From: JBGPEQ01 sp050180895
GTDB taxonomy: Bacteria; Pseudomonadota; Alphaproteobacteria; Dongiales; Dongiaceae
Direction: 5' to 3'
DNA length: 64,000 nt
Assembly (NCBI GenBank): GCA_050180895.1
Contig: JBFXDS010000017.1
Location: forward strand, 13,627 to 77,626
Shown here: positions 1 to 8,743 of the stretch, piece after piece
How positions within the stretch are numbered: the stretch's first letter is position 1
Layout: every line of letters starts with the position of its first letter
Program-made: the position numbers and the translations under genes
The notes under the pieces: model-generated
Databases searched by the model: none
Told to the model about the DNA's origin: nothing
The model's input: the letters and a program-made list of their open reading frames with translations, nothing else

Positions 1-818
1 TGCGGCCGATGCGGCGCATGACCGAGAGCATGATGGCCTTCCGCGAGAACCCGGAGGACCTGTCGCGCCCGCCGCCGCTCAGCGCCCGCAGCGACGAGCT
101 CGGCGTCGCCCAGAACGAGCTGGCGGACATGCAGGCCGAGCTGCGCGCCGCCCTGCAGCAGAAGACGCGCCTCGCCGCCCTCGGCACTGCCGTCACCAAG
201 ATCAACCACGACCTGCGCAACATCCTGACCACGGCGCAGCTGGTCGCCGACCGCCTCGCCGGCAGCGACAACCCGGAGGTCAAGCGGATGACGCCGACCC
301 TGCTCGCCGCCATCGACCGCGCCATCGACCTCTGCTCGAAGACCCTGACCTTCACGCGCGAGGGTCCGCCGGCGCTGACCCGCCGGCGATTCCCCCTGCG
401 CGCCCTGATCGAGGAGGTCGGCGCCGCCCTGCCGGCGCAGGTCGACGGCCGGCGGGTGCTGTTCAACGACGTCGCCGGGGAGCTCGAGATCGCCGGCGAC
501 CGCGACCAGCTCTTCCGCGTCTTCGCCAACCTCGGCCAGAACGCGGTCCAGGCCGGCGCCACCCGCATCGACGTCGCCGCGCGCCGCGCCGACGGCCGTA
601 TCGTCATCGAGATCGCCGACAACGGCCCCGGCTTGCCGCCGCGCGCCCGCGACAAGCTGTTCCAGCCCTTCGCCGGCTCCGCCCGTCCCGGCGGCAGCGG
701 CCTCGGCCTCGCCATCGCCCGCGATCTCATGCACGCTCATGGCGGCGACATCCGGCTTGCCCGCTCCGATGGCGCCGGCACGGCCTTCGAGCTGGAGCTT
801 CCGGCGGCCGACCGATGA
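1..818 (+). CDS. Sensor histidine kinase, C-terminal part (5' end outside window)
   Basis: The reading frame is open from the first bases of the window, so the start lies upstream. The visible part begins in what looks like the end of a HAMP linker (PMRRMTESM), followed by a short coiled coil (roughly residues 30-58) and a HisKA dimerisation helix with the phospho-acceptor in INHDLRN. The ATP-binding domain follows, with an N box (NLGQNAVQA), a G1 box (DNGPGLP), an F-like segment (LFQPFAG) and a G2 box (GGSGLGLAIA). It would autophosphorylate and pass the phosphate to a response regulator not seen here. Sensor domains are missing from view, so the signal is unknown. The family call is firm. 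Confidence 0.9.
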   Translation, partial: RPMRRMTESMMAFRENPEDLSRPPPLSARSDELGVAQNELADMQAELRAALQQKTRLAALGTAVTKINHDLRNILTTAQLVADRLAGSDNPEVKRMTPTLLAAIDRAIDLCSKTLTFTREGPPALTRRRFPLRALIEEVGAALPAQVDGRRVLFNDVAGELEIAGDRDQLFRVFANLGQNAVQAGATRIDVAARRADGRIVIEIADNGPGLPPRARDKLFQPFAGSARPGGSGLGLAIARDLMHAHGGDIRLARSDGAGTAFELELPAADR

Positions 819-950
819 GCCGCCTCGGCGCGGCCACGACCGAACGGCCGGTTTGCGCGCCGCCGCTCGCGCCGGCAAACTGGGACAGGGGTCCTTCGTC
901 CGGCAGGTGCACATGGCAAGCTTGGCGCCGACTGTTCGACTGAGGCAGCC

Positions 951-2177
951 ATGACCACGGAAACGCTGTCCACCCGCTGCTGCATCGTCGGCGGCGGCCC
1001 CGCGGGCATGATGCTGGGGCTGCTGCTGGCCCGCGCCGGGATCGACACGGTGGTGCTGGAGAAGCATGCCGACTTCCTGCGCGATTTCCGCGGCGACACC
1101 ATCCACCCCTCGACGCTCGAGGTCGTCCACGAGCTCGGCCTGCTCGACGCGTTCCTGAAGCTCCCGCATCAGCAGGCGCGGCGGCTCGTCGCCGGCTTCG
1201 GCGACGCCGAGCTGCCGATCGCCGACTTCACGCATCTGCCGACCCGCTGCAAGTTCCTTGCCTTCATGCCGCAGTGGGATTTCCTCGATTTCCTCGCGGG
1301 CGAGGCGGCACGCTATCCGGCCTTCGCCCTGCGCATGCAGGCCGAGGCGACCGGACTCATCGAGGAGGGCGGCCGCATCGTCGGCGTCGCCGCGCACGCG
1401 CCCGGCGGTCCGCTGGCGGTGCGCGCCGGCCTCGTCGTCGGCGCCGACGGCCGCCAGTCGATCGTGCGCCAGGCCGCCGGCCTGCGCGTCGAGGATCTCG
1501 GCGCGCCCATGGACGTGCTGTGGTTCGGCCTGTCGCACAAGCCCGGCGATCCCGTGGACTCGATGGGACGCTTCGCGGTCGGCAACATCCTCGCGCTCAT
1601 CTACCGCGGCGACTACTGGCAATGCGGCTACGTCATCCCCAAGGATTCGAGCGCCCTGATCCGGCGGGACGGGCTGCCCGCCTTCCGCGAAAACCTGGCG
1701 CGGCTGGCGCCGTTCTTTCGCGACCGCGTCGACGAACTGCAGAGCTGGGACCAGGTGAAGCTGCTGACCGTGCGCGTCGACCGCCTGGCGCGCTGGCACC
1801 GGCCGGGGCTGCTGTGCATCGGCGACGCCGCGCACGCCATGTCGCCGGTCGGCGGCGTCGGCATCAACTTGGCGATCCAGGACGCGGTCGCCGCCGCCAA
1901 CATCCTGGCCGCGCCGCTGCGCGAGGACCGGCTGACCGAGGCGGATCTCGATCAGGTCCAGCGCCGGCGCACCTTGCCGACGCGGCTGACCCAGCGCATG
2001 CAGATCCTCGTGCAGAACCGCGTCATCAGCCGCGTCCTTGGCCGCACCGAGCCGCTGTCGCCGCCCTGGCTGGTCCGGCTGATGGCGCGCTGCCCGCGGC
2101 TGCGCCGCCTTCCCGCCCGCCTGGTCGGCATCGGCGTCCGCCCCGAGCATGTGCGCACGCCGGCGGCGCGGCGCTAG
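951..2177 (+). CDS. FAD-dependent class A (UbiH/PHBH-type) flavoprotein monooxygenase
   Basis: A 408-residue protein with the three hallmarks of group A flavin monooxygenases: the Rossmann GxGxxG near the N-terminus (IVGGGPAGMMLG), the DG motif (VVGADGRQS) around residue 165, and the GD motif (CIGDAAHAMSPVGGVGIN) around residue 290, which binds the FAD ribityl chain. Such enzymes use NAD(P)H and O2 to hydroxylate aromatic or polyketide substrates. The N-terminal RGDTIHPSTLEV stretch is typical of uncharacterised FAD-dependent oxidoreductases of this group. No pathway partners are adjacent, so the substrate is unknown. The ATG is preceded by a purine-rich stretch and the length is normal for the family. 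Confidence 0.85.
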   Translation: MTTETLSTRCCIVGGGPAGMMLGLLLARAGIDTVVLEKHADFLRDFRGDTIHPSTLEVVHELGLLDAFLKLPHQQARRLVAGFGDAELPIADFTHLPTRCKFLAFMPQWDFLDFLAGEAARYPAFALRMQAEATGLIEEGGRIVGVAAHAPGGPLAVRAGLVVGADGRQSIVRQAAGLRVEDLGAPMDVLWFGLSHKPGDPVDSMGRFAVGNILALIYRGDYWQCGYVIPKDSSALIRRDGLPAFRENLARLAPFFRDRVDELQSWDQVKLLTVRVDRLARWHRPGLLCIGDAAHAMSPVGGVGINLAIQDAVAAANILAAPLREDRLTEADLDQVQRRRTLPTRLTQRMQILVQNRVISRVLGRTEPLSPPWLVRLMARCPRLRRLPARLVGIGVRPEHVRTPAARR

Positions 2178-2231
2178 ACCCGCGCCCTCTCGGCGCAAGC
2201 GCGCCAAGCCTGATGAGCGGCATGTCTGTCC

Positions 2232-2314
2232 TGCGTCCTTCGACAGGCTCAGGATGAGGAAGAATTTTGGTGGCACAAAGAACGCCCCTCATCCTGAGCC
2301 TGTCGAAGGACGCA
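2232..2314. repeat. REPIN-like paired inverted repeat, family A, copy 1
   Basis: Two arms, TGCGTCCTTCGACAGGCTCA and its reverse complement, enclose a loop with the conserved core TTGGTGGCACAAAGAA. Total span is 83 bases. Six further full copies (36665, 42100, 44333, 49829, 54140, 60693) and one half copy (52737) occur in the window. Confidence 0.9.
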
Positions 2315-2512
2315 CGATATCGGTCCGAGCAAAAGGCGGCGTTTGCTCGGCGCATGTTAACCTTAATGGGGACGGAGTCGGCAGCGCCTCGAAATCTCGA
2401 CTCGAAATCGGTGCAAAATTGAGATAATTTTACGCTTCATTAAACGATGCGCTGTAGTCTCTCGGACGATAAGGCGCAAAGGTTCGCGAGTCCGGCACCG
2501 GAGCAGGCGGCG

Positions 2513-2878
2513 ATGATCCCGCAGTTGGTATGGACCGACTATCTCGGCCGCAAGTACGCCTACTCCCTGTTCGACTTCGACCAGGAGTGGGTCGACTTCC
2601 CCGGCAACTACATCTTCGCCCGGCGCACCGTCCGCGGCTGGGAGCCGCTCTACATCGGCGAGGCGGAGAGCCTGAAGCGCCGCCTCAACCGCAAGCACGA
2701 GGCCTGGGCCTACTGCCGCAGCCGCGGCGCCACCCACGTGCTCGTGCATTTCAACTTCGCCGGCCGCAAGGCGCGCCAGGACGAGGAGCAGGGCCTGATC
2801 ATCGCCTACGATCCGCCCGGCAACAATCCGCAGCCCGCCGGCTACGTCGTCCTCCCCGACTTCAGCAAGTCCGCCTGA
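2513..2878 (+). CDS. Small GIY-YIG-like protein
   Basis: About 121 residues from the chosen ATG, which has GGAG nine bases upstream; an in-frame ATG at 2447 lacks a ribosome site. The core shows GNYIFARR, then ten residues later PLYIGEAESLKRRL, matching the paired GIY and YIG strands and the basic residue of the following helix. Further on, DEEQGLIIAYDPPGNNP carries the metal-binding Glu position and the family Asn. The fold is therefore a single GIY-YIG domain without any DNA-binding appendage. Known members cut DNA, but many solitary bacterial copies are uncharacterised. Function here is not established; a nuclease or a repurposed fold are both possible. Confidence 0.7.
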   Translation: MIPQLVWTDYLGRKYAYSLFDFDQEWVDFPGNYIFARRTVRGWEPLYIGEAESLKRRLNRKHEAWAYCRSRGATHVLVHFNFAGRKARQDEEQGLIIAYDPPGNNPQPAGYVVLPDFSKSA

Positions 2879-3023
2879 CCGGCGCGAAACAGTCCCGCTC
2901 GCTCGTCACGTGACGCGCAGCCAGGCTGCTCATCGCAGCTATGTATTCCGGAAGTCTCGCCCGATAGACTCCACGACAACCCGCCAATACAATCGCTTTC
3001 GACAACGCCTTGCGAAAGCGCCG

Positions 3024-3641
3024 CTACAGCGGCGGGCTGGCAGCGCCGATGGGCTTTATCCAGAAGGGGAAAAGGCCGCTCTGCTGCGTCCAGCCCTCGC
3101 CCGGCATCCAATCGCAATAGATCACACGGACCCACAGAGACGGATCGTCCGGCATCCAGCGGCAGGCCTTGGTCGATGCCTGCGCCGTCTCCCTGACGCG
3201 CGTGAGCGTGTTGGGCATGGCGCCGAGAGCGTCGTCCTGCATGACCATCGTCCCCGACCAGATTTCGACGATGTCGCCCGCCGCCGCCGTTCGCCCCTCC
3301 GGCACATAGGCCAGCAGGATGGTCGCCTCCTCGTTGGGGCCGCCGCAGCATTGCACCCGCGCCACGACCGCGCTGCCGTCGCGGATCTTCTCGTCGGGTA
3401 TCCCGGCCGCGATCAGGACGTCGTAGCCCCACCCTCCGTTCTTGATTTCCTCCCGCGTCGCGGTGTGTATCACCTCGGCGACGCGCAGCGATCCGCTGGG
3501 CACATTGTTGGCATGGAACCGCGACGTCCTGCTGGCCAGCGGCGTGTTCGGCGTGGCGGCGCAGGCCGCGATCCCCAGGAGCAGCGCGGCCGCAAGACTC
3601 CCCTGAGCCATGCGGGTCCGCGGCATTGCCGTCCGATGCAT
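3024..3641 (-). CDS. Predicted lipoprotein of unknown function
   Basis: The 205-residue product starts at an ATG preceded by GAGGAGAG with good spacing. The N-terminus is basic, then hydrophobic (SLAAALLLGIAAC), ending in a lipobox with Cys as residue 35 or so, so a lipid-anchored outer or inner membrane protein is expected. The mature part holds paired cysteines (QCCGG, IYCDW) and several tryptophans, and I recognise no domain. A longer open frame extends upstream to 3878, but that extension lacks any signal sequence logic and is probably non-coding. No operon partner is seen. Confidence 0.6.
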   Translation of the reverse strand: MHRTAMPRTRMAQGSLAAALLLGIAACAATPNTPLASRTSRFHANNVPSGSLRVAEVIHTATREEIKNGGWGYDVLIAAGIPDEKIRDGSAVVARVQCCGGPNEEATILLAYVPEGRTAAAGDIVEIWSGTMVMQDDALGAMPNTLTRVRETAQASTKACRWMPDDPSLWVRVIYCDWMPGEGWTQQSGLFPFWIKPIGAASPPL

Positions 3642-4020
3642 GCGATCTCTCCTCAACGCATCTCCCGCAGGTGCGGATTCCGTTTGGGCATCCTGTCCCA
3701 GACCGTTGAGACTGAGAAGCCAGCTTACCCCTATTCCTATGGTCGCCGCCCCTCCCATTTGGGAGGGACTCGCGGTATCGGAGCGCGGTACGGCCGTGAC
3801 CGATGAGGCGGCATTTTTTGCGGGTTTTCGCTTGCAATTACCCACAAATGTTCTTATATTGTTCTTTCCTCTGCCCACCCCTGGGCGACCCGGGATGCGG
3901 CAGCTTGTTGTTTGACATCGTGGATAGGTTCTCGAGAAAGACGCCGTAATGGCTCATGCCGCGGCGCGATCCTTCGTCATGGGCAATCAAGCATTGATCT
4001 TTACTTTTGGGGCGGCTCCC

Positions 4021-4425
4021 GCTGGGCATGGGGTCCATCGCTCATTTTTCGCGCGGGGACGATTCACGCGGAGACGCGAAGGCGCGGAGGATATGAGCGT
4101 GCACAACCCGGAAGCGGCCCCCCGCCAATTCTGCTCCGCGCTTCCGCGGCTCCGCGTGGGTCAAATCCGCTGTTCCCCGCTGGGCATGGGGTCCATCGTC
4201 GCTTTTTTGGCATGCGTAACTTTGTTTTCACATCGGAGGGCCTGCGCGAGGTTCGGGCCGGTGGCGCCATCCAGCGGCTATCTCCGCTTGGCATGGGGTC
4301 CATCGCTCGGAAGCCGGAAGTCAGAAGTCGGAAGGCCGTCGGCACCCCACCAGTCCCCGCCCGGCCGCAGAAGCGCTGCCCTTCTGTCTTCCGGTCTCTC
4401 CGCTGGACATGGGGTTCATTCGTCG
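4021..4425 (+). repeat. Array of four direct repeat boxes with intervening cassettes
   Basis: Box copies start at 4021, 4179, 4286 and 4402 with consensus CGCTGGRCATGGGG followed by TCCATCG and usually TCGC/CTC plus a T-run. Unit-to-unit distances are 158, 107 and 116 bases. The intervals are unrelated to each other: the first holds a family B inverted pair and the third holds CCGGAAGTCAGAAG facing CTTCTGTCTTCCGG. The same box, on the other strand, brackets a family C pair at 62531-62725. Confidence 0.75.
4061..4165. repeat. REPIN-like inverted pair, family B, copy 1
   Basis: The left arm CACGCGGAGACGCGAAGGCG near 4065 and the right arm ending CTCCGCGTGGG near 4160 are imperfect reverse complements of each other. 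Related pairs built on CCGCAGAGACACAGAGACGC lie at 55862, with a half copy at 60827. The element lies between box copies 1 and 2 of the local array. Confidence 0.65.
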
Positions 4426-4541
4426 CTTTTCGGGTCGACGACTTCGTCCAGCGGTGCACATCGCCGCACCCGGTTGCCTCGCGCGACCGCCCGCCCTACT
4501 GTGCGCCCGGCCGCGCCGCGCGGCCGATGATGGGGTGACGC

Positions 4542-4811
4542 ATGATGACGATCGCGATCGTGGGCATCTTCCTGATCCTGGCCATGGGAGCCGGCCTCTA
4601 CGTCGCCGGCCGCGTCCCGGGCACGACCAACTGGGTGCTCGGCGGCCTCAGCGGCATCCTCGGCCTCGGCGGCCTGTTCGTCTCCGCCCGCGCCGGCGCC
4701 GGCGATCCGGTCGGCCACTATGGCGGCCTCCTGCTCTTTGCCATCGGCCTGCTGATCGTCTTCTATTTCGTGAAGCTCGGCCTCGACGAGGCCGAGAAGC
4801 ACCGGCACTGA
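4542..4811 (+). CDS. Small integral membrane protein
   Basis: An 89-residue protein with three hydrophobic segments: residues 3-22 (IAIVGIFLILAMGAGLYVA), about 31-48 (WVLGGLSGILGLGGLF) and 60-78 (GGLLLFAIGLLIVFYFV), ending in a charged, His-rich tail (DEAEKHRH). The second codon is also ATG, so the true start may be either. Glycine-rich packing suggests helix-helix contacts. It is convergent with the RlmI-like gene, separated by about ten bases. I do not recognise a named family. Coding character (GC-rich third positions, membrane topology) supports it as real. Confidence 0.6.
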   Translation: MMTIAIVGIFLILAMGAGLYVAGRVPGTTNWVLGGLSGILGLGGLFVSARAGAGDPVGHYGGLLLFAIGLLIVFYFVKLGLDEAEKHRH

Positions 4812-4821
4812 GCCGTCGCCC

Positions 4822-6012
4822 TCAATCGACCTGCAGCAGCAGCGCCTTCAGATAGGCCGTCTCCGGCAGGGAGGGATGCACCGGGTGGTCCGGCCCGGCG
4901 CCCGAGGCGCGGAGGATGCGTCCGCCGCGGTCGGCATCGCCCAGGCCGCGCGCCGCCTGCTCGCCGAAGTTCTCGGCCGTCATGTGGTGCGAGCAGGAGG
5001 CGATGAAGAGGAAGCCGCCGGGCCGCACCAGCCCGGCCGCCAGCCGCGCCAGCTTGCGATAGCCGCGCGCCGCCTGGTTCAGCTCCTTCTTCGACTTGAC
5101 GAAGGCCGGCGGGTCGGCAACGACGATGTCGAAAAGCTCGCCCCGCGCCGCCAGCGCCTCCAGCGCGCCGAAGGCGTCGCCGCGCTCGAACCGACAACGG
5201 GCCGCGACACCGTTGAGCGCCGCCGCGCGCGCCGCCAGCGCCAGCGCTGGCTCCGACCGGTCGATGCCCAACACCGCGGCGGCGCCGGCCGCGGCCGCCT
5301 GCACCGCGAAGCCGCCGGTGTAGCAGTAGACGTCGAGGACGCGCGCCCTGGCGGCGAGCCGCGCCACGCTGGCCCGGTTCTCACGCTGATCGAAGAACCA
5401 GCCGGTCTTCTGGCCCGCGCCGAGGTCGGCGAGGAAGCGCGCCCCGTTCTCGACCAGTTCGACCGGCCCGGCGATCTCGCTCTTGGCCCAGCGGCTATAG
5501 TTCTCCAGCCCCTCCAGCGCCCGCGCCGGGCTGTCGTTGCGCAGCATCACCGCCGCGGGCGACACCACCTCATCGAGCGCCGCCAGCAGCTCCAGCAGCA
5601 GCCGCTCCATCCCCGCGCTGTTGGCCTGCAGCACGAGGCCGTCGCCGAAGCGGTCGATGACGAGGCCGGGGAAGCCGTCCGCCTCGGCATGGACGAGGCG
5701 GTAGAACGGCCGCTCGAACAGGCGGTCGCGCAGCGCCTTGGCCCGCTGCAGCCGCTCCGCCAGGAAGCCGCGGTCGATCACGGCGGCGGGGTCGCGCGAG
5801 AGCAGCCGCGCCGCGATCAGCGAATGCGGGTTGAACAGCGCCGTGCCGAGCGCGCGGCCGTCATGGCTCGCCACCGAGACGACACTGCCCGGCGCGATCG
5901 CCTTGGTGGCCGCGTCCATGGCCACCTCGTTGGAGAACACCCAGGGATGGCCGGCGGCCACCCGCCGATGCTCGCCGCTCCGGAGCGTGATCGCCGGCCG
6001 CTCAGTCGCCAA
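4822..6012 (-). CDS. RlmI-like 23S rRNA (cytosine-C5) methyltransferase
   Basis: A 396-residue class I SAM-dependent methyltransferase. The N-terminal PUA-like part reads TLRSGEHRRVAAGHPWVFSNEV, as in RlmI (YccW), which makes m5C1962 in 23S rRNA. The linker has QKTGWFFDQREN, then the SAM motif VLDVYCYTGGF near residue 220 and the catalytic DPPAFVKSK near 295, and FIASCSHHM further on. I chose a TTG start: it follows GAGGGAATCGC, lies inside the last codons of the upstream gamma-glutamyltransferase gene and gives the family length. The overlap of stop and start suggests translational coupling. A longer frame to 6057 would add residues with no family match. Confidence 0.85.
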   Translation of the reverse strand: MATERPAITLRSGEHRRVAAGHPWVFSNEVAMDAATKAIAPGSVVSVASHDGRALGTALFNPHSLIAARLLSRDPAAVIDRGFLAERLQRAKALRDRLFERPFYRLVHAEADGFPGLVIDRFGDGLVLQANSAGMERLLLELLAALDEVVSPAAVMLRNDSPARALEGLENYSRWAKSEIAGPVELVENGARFLADLGAGQKTGWFFDQRENRASVARLAARARVLDVYCYTGGFAVQAAAAGAAAVLGIDRSEPALALAARAAALNGVAARCRFERGDAFGALEALAARGELFDIVVADPPAFVKSKKELNQAARGYRKLARLAAGLVRPGGFLFIASCSHHMTAENFGEQAARGLGDADRGGRILRASGAGPDHPVHPSLPETAYLKALLLQVD

Positions 6013-7741
6013 GCGCGATTCCCTCGCGCCGCCGGTCGGCGCCGCCCAGCAGACCATCGGGCGTGACCAGGATGGCGGCCAGCCCGCTCGTCATCGTCGT
6101 GAGCTTGATCTCGTGGCCCATCGCCTCGAGCGCCTGCGCGATCCGCACCAGCGGCGTGCCCTCTTCCAGCTCGGTGGCGCCGTTGCGGTTGCCGAGGTTG
6201 GGCAGGTCGACCGCCGCCTGCGGATCCAGGCTCCAGTCGAGGACGGCGATCACCGTTTTCGCGACATAGGGGATGATCGACGCGCCGCCGGGCGAGCCGA
6301 CGACGAGCACCAGCCGGTCCTCCGCATCGAAGACCATGGTCGGGGCCATGGAGCTGCGCGGGCGCTTGCCCGGCTCGATCCGGTTGGCGACCGGACGGCC
6401 GCCGCGCTCGGGCTGGAAGGCGAAATCGGTGAGCTGATTGTTGAGCAGAAAGCCGTCGACGAAGAGCCGCGAGCCGAACGCGCCTTCGATGCTCGTGGTG
6501 AAGCTGACGGCGTTGCCGTCGGCGTCGAGGATGCTGATCTGGCTGGTCGAGACCGGCTCGGGCTGCGGCGGCGGTGTCGCCCACTCCGCCTGCTGCGCGA
6601 AGCTGCCGGGCGCGGCCTTGCCGAGATCGCGGTCGCTCGGGATCAGTCGCGAGCGCTCCTCCAGGTAGGGGTCGTCCAGCAGCTGCGCGACCGGCACGGC
6701 CACCTTGTCCGGATCGGCGAGATAGCGGTCGCGGTCGGCAAAGGCCAGGCGCCCGGCCTGGGCGAAGAGATGCGCGGCCTCGACGCTGTCCGGTCCCGCC
6801 GCCACCAGGTCGAAGCGCTCCAGCAGCCGCAGCATCTGCAGCACCGCGACGCCGCCCGAGGACGGCGGCCCCATGCCGCAGACGCGCCACAGGCGATAGG
6901 GCGCGCAGACCGGCGCGCGCTCCTTGGCCGCGTAGTCCGCAAGATCGGCCAGGCTCATGCGGCCCGGCTGCAGCGGCGAGCGGGTGACGGCGGCGGCGAT
7001 GTCGCCGGCGATGCGCCCCTCGTAGAAGGCGTCCGCGCCGCCCGCGGCGATGCGGCGCAACGTGTCGGCCAGCGCCGGGTTGCGCAGCGTCGTTCCCACG
7101 GGATGCGGGCTCCCGTCGCCGCCGTAGAAGTAGGCCGCGGCGGCCGGCAGCCGCCTGAGGTGCTCGTCGTCGGCGAGCAGCGCATGCAGACGCGGCGAGA
7201 CGGGGAAGCCCTCCTCGGCCAGTTCGATCGCTGGCGCGAACAAATCCGCCCAGGGCAGACGCCCATGCGCGCGGTGCGCGAGTTCCAACAACCGCAGCGC
7301 GCCGGGCACGCCGACGGAGAGTCCGCCGACAACGGCCTCGTCGAAGTCCATCGCGGTGCCGTCGGGCCGCAGGAACATGTCGGCGCTCGCCGCCGCCGGC
7401 GCCGTCTCGCGGCCGTCATAGCTCGTCAGGTCCCGACTCCCGGCGTCGTAGTGGAGCAGGAAGCCGCCGCCGCCGAGGCCGGAGGATTGCGGCTCGACCA
7501 GGGTCAGCACCATCTGCACCGCGACCGCCGCATCGATGGCGCCGCCGCCCCGGCGCAGTATGTCCAGCCCGGCCGCGGCGGCCAGCGGATTGGCGGCAAC
7601 CACCATCTGCCGCGCGGCCCGGACGGAGGCGCCCGCCGACGGAACCTGCGGCGGGGCCTCCATCGCCGCACAGCCCGCGGTCAGGCAGATCGCCGCCAGG
7701 GCGGCGCCGTACCACCAATTCGTTAACGTCATCCTGCGCAT
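6002..7741 (-). CDS. ggt: Gamma-glutamyltransferase (lipoprotein form)
   Basis: A roughly 579-residue Ntn-hydrolase that transfers or hydrolyses gamma-glutamyl groups of glutathione in the cell envelope. The N-terminus from the ATG at 7741 reads MRRMTLTNWWYGAALAAICL then TAGC, a signal peptide with a lipobox, so it is probably lipid-anchored. Family marks include SGLGGGGFLLHYD, the autocleavage site in VSTSQISILDADGN (the Thr after VS becomes the catalytic N-terminal residue of the small subunit), SFTTSIEGAFGS and LLNNQLTDF, and the C-terminal VVGSPGGASIIPYV. It diverges from panB, and its end overlaps the start of the RlmI-like gene by eleven bases. The start is uncertain since no strong ribosome site is seen; an ATG at 7732 is possible. 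Confidence 0.92.
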   Translation of the reverse strand: MRRMTLTNWWYGAALAAICLTAGCAAMEAPPQVPSAGASVRAARQMVVAANPLAAAAGLDILRRGGGAIDAAVAVQMVLTLVEPQSSGLGGGGFLLHYDAGSRDLTSYDGRETAPAAASADMFLRPDGTAMDFDEAVVGGLSVGVPGALRLLELAHRAHGRLPWADLFAPAIELAEEGFPVSPRLHALLADDEHLRRLPAAAAYFYGGDGSPHPVGTTLRNPALADTLRRIAAGGADAFYEGRIAGDIAAAVTRSPLQPGRMSLADLADYAAKERAPVCAPYRLWRVCGMGPPSSGGVAVLQMLRLLERFDLVAAGPDSVEAAHLFAQAGRLAFADRDRYLADPDKVAVPVAQLLDDPYLEERSRLIPSDRDLGKAAPGSFAQQAEWATPPPQPEPVSTSQISILDADGNAVSFTTSIEGAFGSRLFVDGFLLNNQLTDFAFQPERGGRPVANRIEPGKRPRSSMAPTMVFDAEDRLVLVVGSPGGASIIPYVAKTVIAVLDWSLDPQAAVDLPNLGNRNGATELEEGTPLVRIAQALEAMGHEIKLTTMTSGLAAILVTPDGLLGGADRRREGIALGD

Positions 7742-7857
7742 CGCGGCACCATACGGCAGGGCCTGACCGGCGTCGATCATCTGCCCTTGAATCCTTGTTG
7801 TGCGCTGCACAATTCAGTCGTAAGTTCTGTCATCGAGCCGGCGGCGAGAGGTGCGAT

Positions 7858-8700
7858 ATGAGCACGGAGCGACGGACTCAGCGGATCACCGTTCCCGCGC
7901 TGCAGGCGCGCAAGGGCGGCGAGCCCATCGTCTGCCTCACTGCCTACACGACGCCGATGGCGCAACGGCTCGATCCTCACGTGGACCTTCTGCTGGTGGG
8001 CGATTCGCTGGGCATGGTGCTCTACGGATTCGAGAGCACGCTGCCCGTCACCGTCGACATGATGATCGCCCACGGCGCCGCCGTCCGCCGCGGCAGCCAG
8101 CGCGCCTGCCTCGTCGTCGACATGCCCTTCGGCAGCTACCAGGAGTCGCCGGTCGCGGCCTTTCGCGTTGCAGCACGGATCATGGCGGAGACCGGCTGCT
8201 CGGCGGTCAAGGCCGAGGGCGGGCGCGAGATGGCCGAGACCATCGCCTATCTCACCAGCCGCGGCATTCCCGTCATGGCCCATGTCGGGCTGATGCCGCA
8301 ATCCGTGCACAGCCTGGGCGGCTATCGCGCCCGCGGCCGCGACCAAGCGCAGGCGCAGGACATCATCGACGACGCCGAGGCGGTGGTCGCCGCCGGCGCC
8401 TTCTCGCTGGTCATCGAGGGCACGGTCGAGTCTGTCGCCCGCACCATCACCCAGCGCGTGCCCGTGCCGACCATCGGCATCGGCGCCTCGCCCGCCTGCG
8501 ACGGACAGGTGCTCGTGATCGACGACGTGATCGGCACCTTCAGCGACTTCACGCCCAAGTTCGTGCGCCGCTACGCCGAGGTCGGCGACCGCATCACCGA
8601 GGCGGTGGCCGCCTATGCCGCCGACGTGCGGGCGCGGCGCTTCCCCGGCCCCGAGAACTGCTTCGGCGCGGGACCGACCGCGCTGGCGCGTGCGAAGTAG
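7858..8700 (+). CDS. panB: 3-methyl-2-oxobutanoate hydroxymethyltransferase
   Basis: PanB makes ketopantoate from 2-oxoisovalerate and 5,10-methylene-THF, the first committed step of pantothenate synthesis in the cytoplasm. The 280-residue product matches the family: LTAYTTPMAQ near the start, LLVGDSLGMV with the metal-binding Asp, DMPFGSYQ, VKAEGG, VMAHVGLMPQSVHSLGGY and IGIGASPACDGQVLVIDD. The ATG is preceded by GAGAGG. The next gene is panC after a 43-base gap, so both probably share a transcript. The upstream space is shared with the divergent ggt gene. Confidence 0.97.
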   Translation: MSTERRTQRITVPALQARKGGEPIVCLTAYTTPMAQRLDPHVDLLLVGDSLGMVLYGFESTLPVTVDMMIAHGAAVRRGSQRACLVVDMPFGSYQESPVAAFRVAARIMAETGCSAVKAEGGREMAETIAYLTSRGIPVMAHVGLMPQSVHSLGGYRARGRDQAQAQDIIDDAEAVVAAGAFSLVIEGTVESVARTITQRVPVPTIGIGASPACDGQVLVIDDVIGTFSDFTPKFVRRYAEVGDRITEAVAAYAADVRARRFPGPENCFGAGPTALARAK

Positions 8701-8743
8701 CGCCGCCGCCCTCCGGCGGCCCGCGACGGATTTGCAGCGGCCC

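Larger units (their letters stand above)
3642..4541. other. Gene-poor stretch with repeat boxes and inverted-repeat cassettes
   Basis: I see no convincing gene here. Short frames lack ribosome sites and family resemblance. The stretch holds four copies of a box (core GGCATGGGGTCCATCG) at 4021, 4179, 4286 and 4402, all in the same direction, with inverted-repeat pairs between copies 1-2 and 3-4. These are listed separately. Confidence 0.7.

Noticed and set aside
4021..4425. CRISPR array
   Set aside because: Only four boxes, intervals of unequal length (107-158) with inverted repeats inside, no cas genes.
5738..7726. Long open frame of more than 650 codons on the plus strand across ggt and rlmI
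   Set aside because: It is a shadow of the two minus-strand genes: Arg/Gln-rich composition, no family match, and third positions out of phase with the real genes.
8005..8025. Repeat-box match inside panB (GCTGGGCATGG)
   Set aside because: Only 11 bases match and they encode conserved PanB residues (SLGMV); chance.
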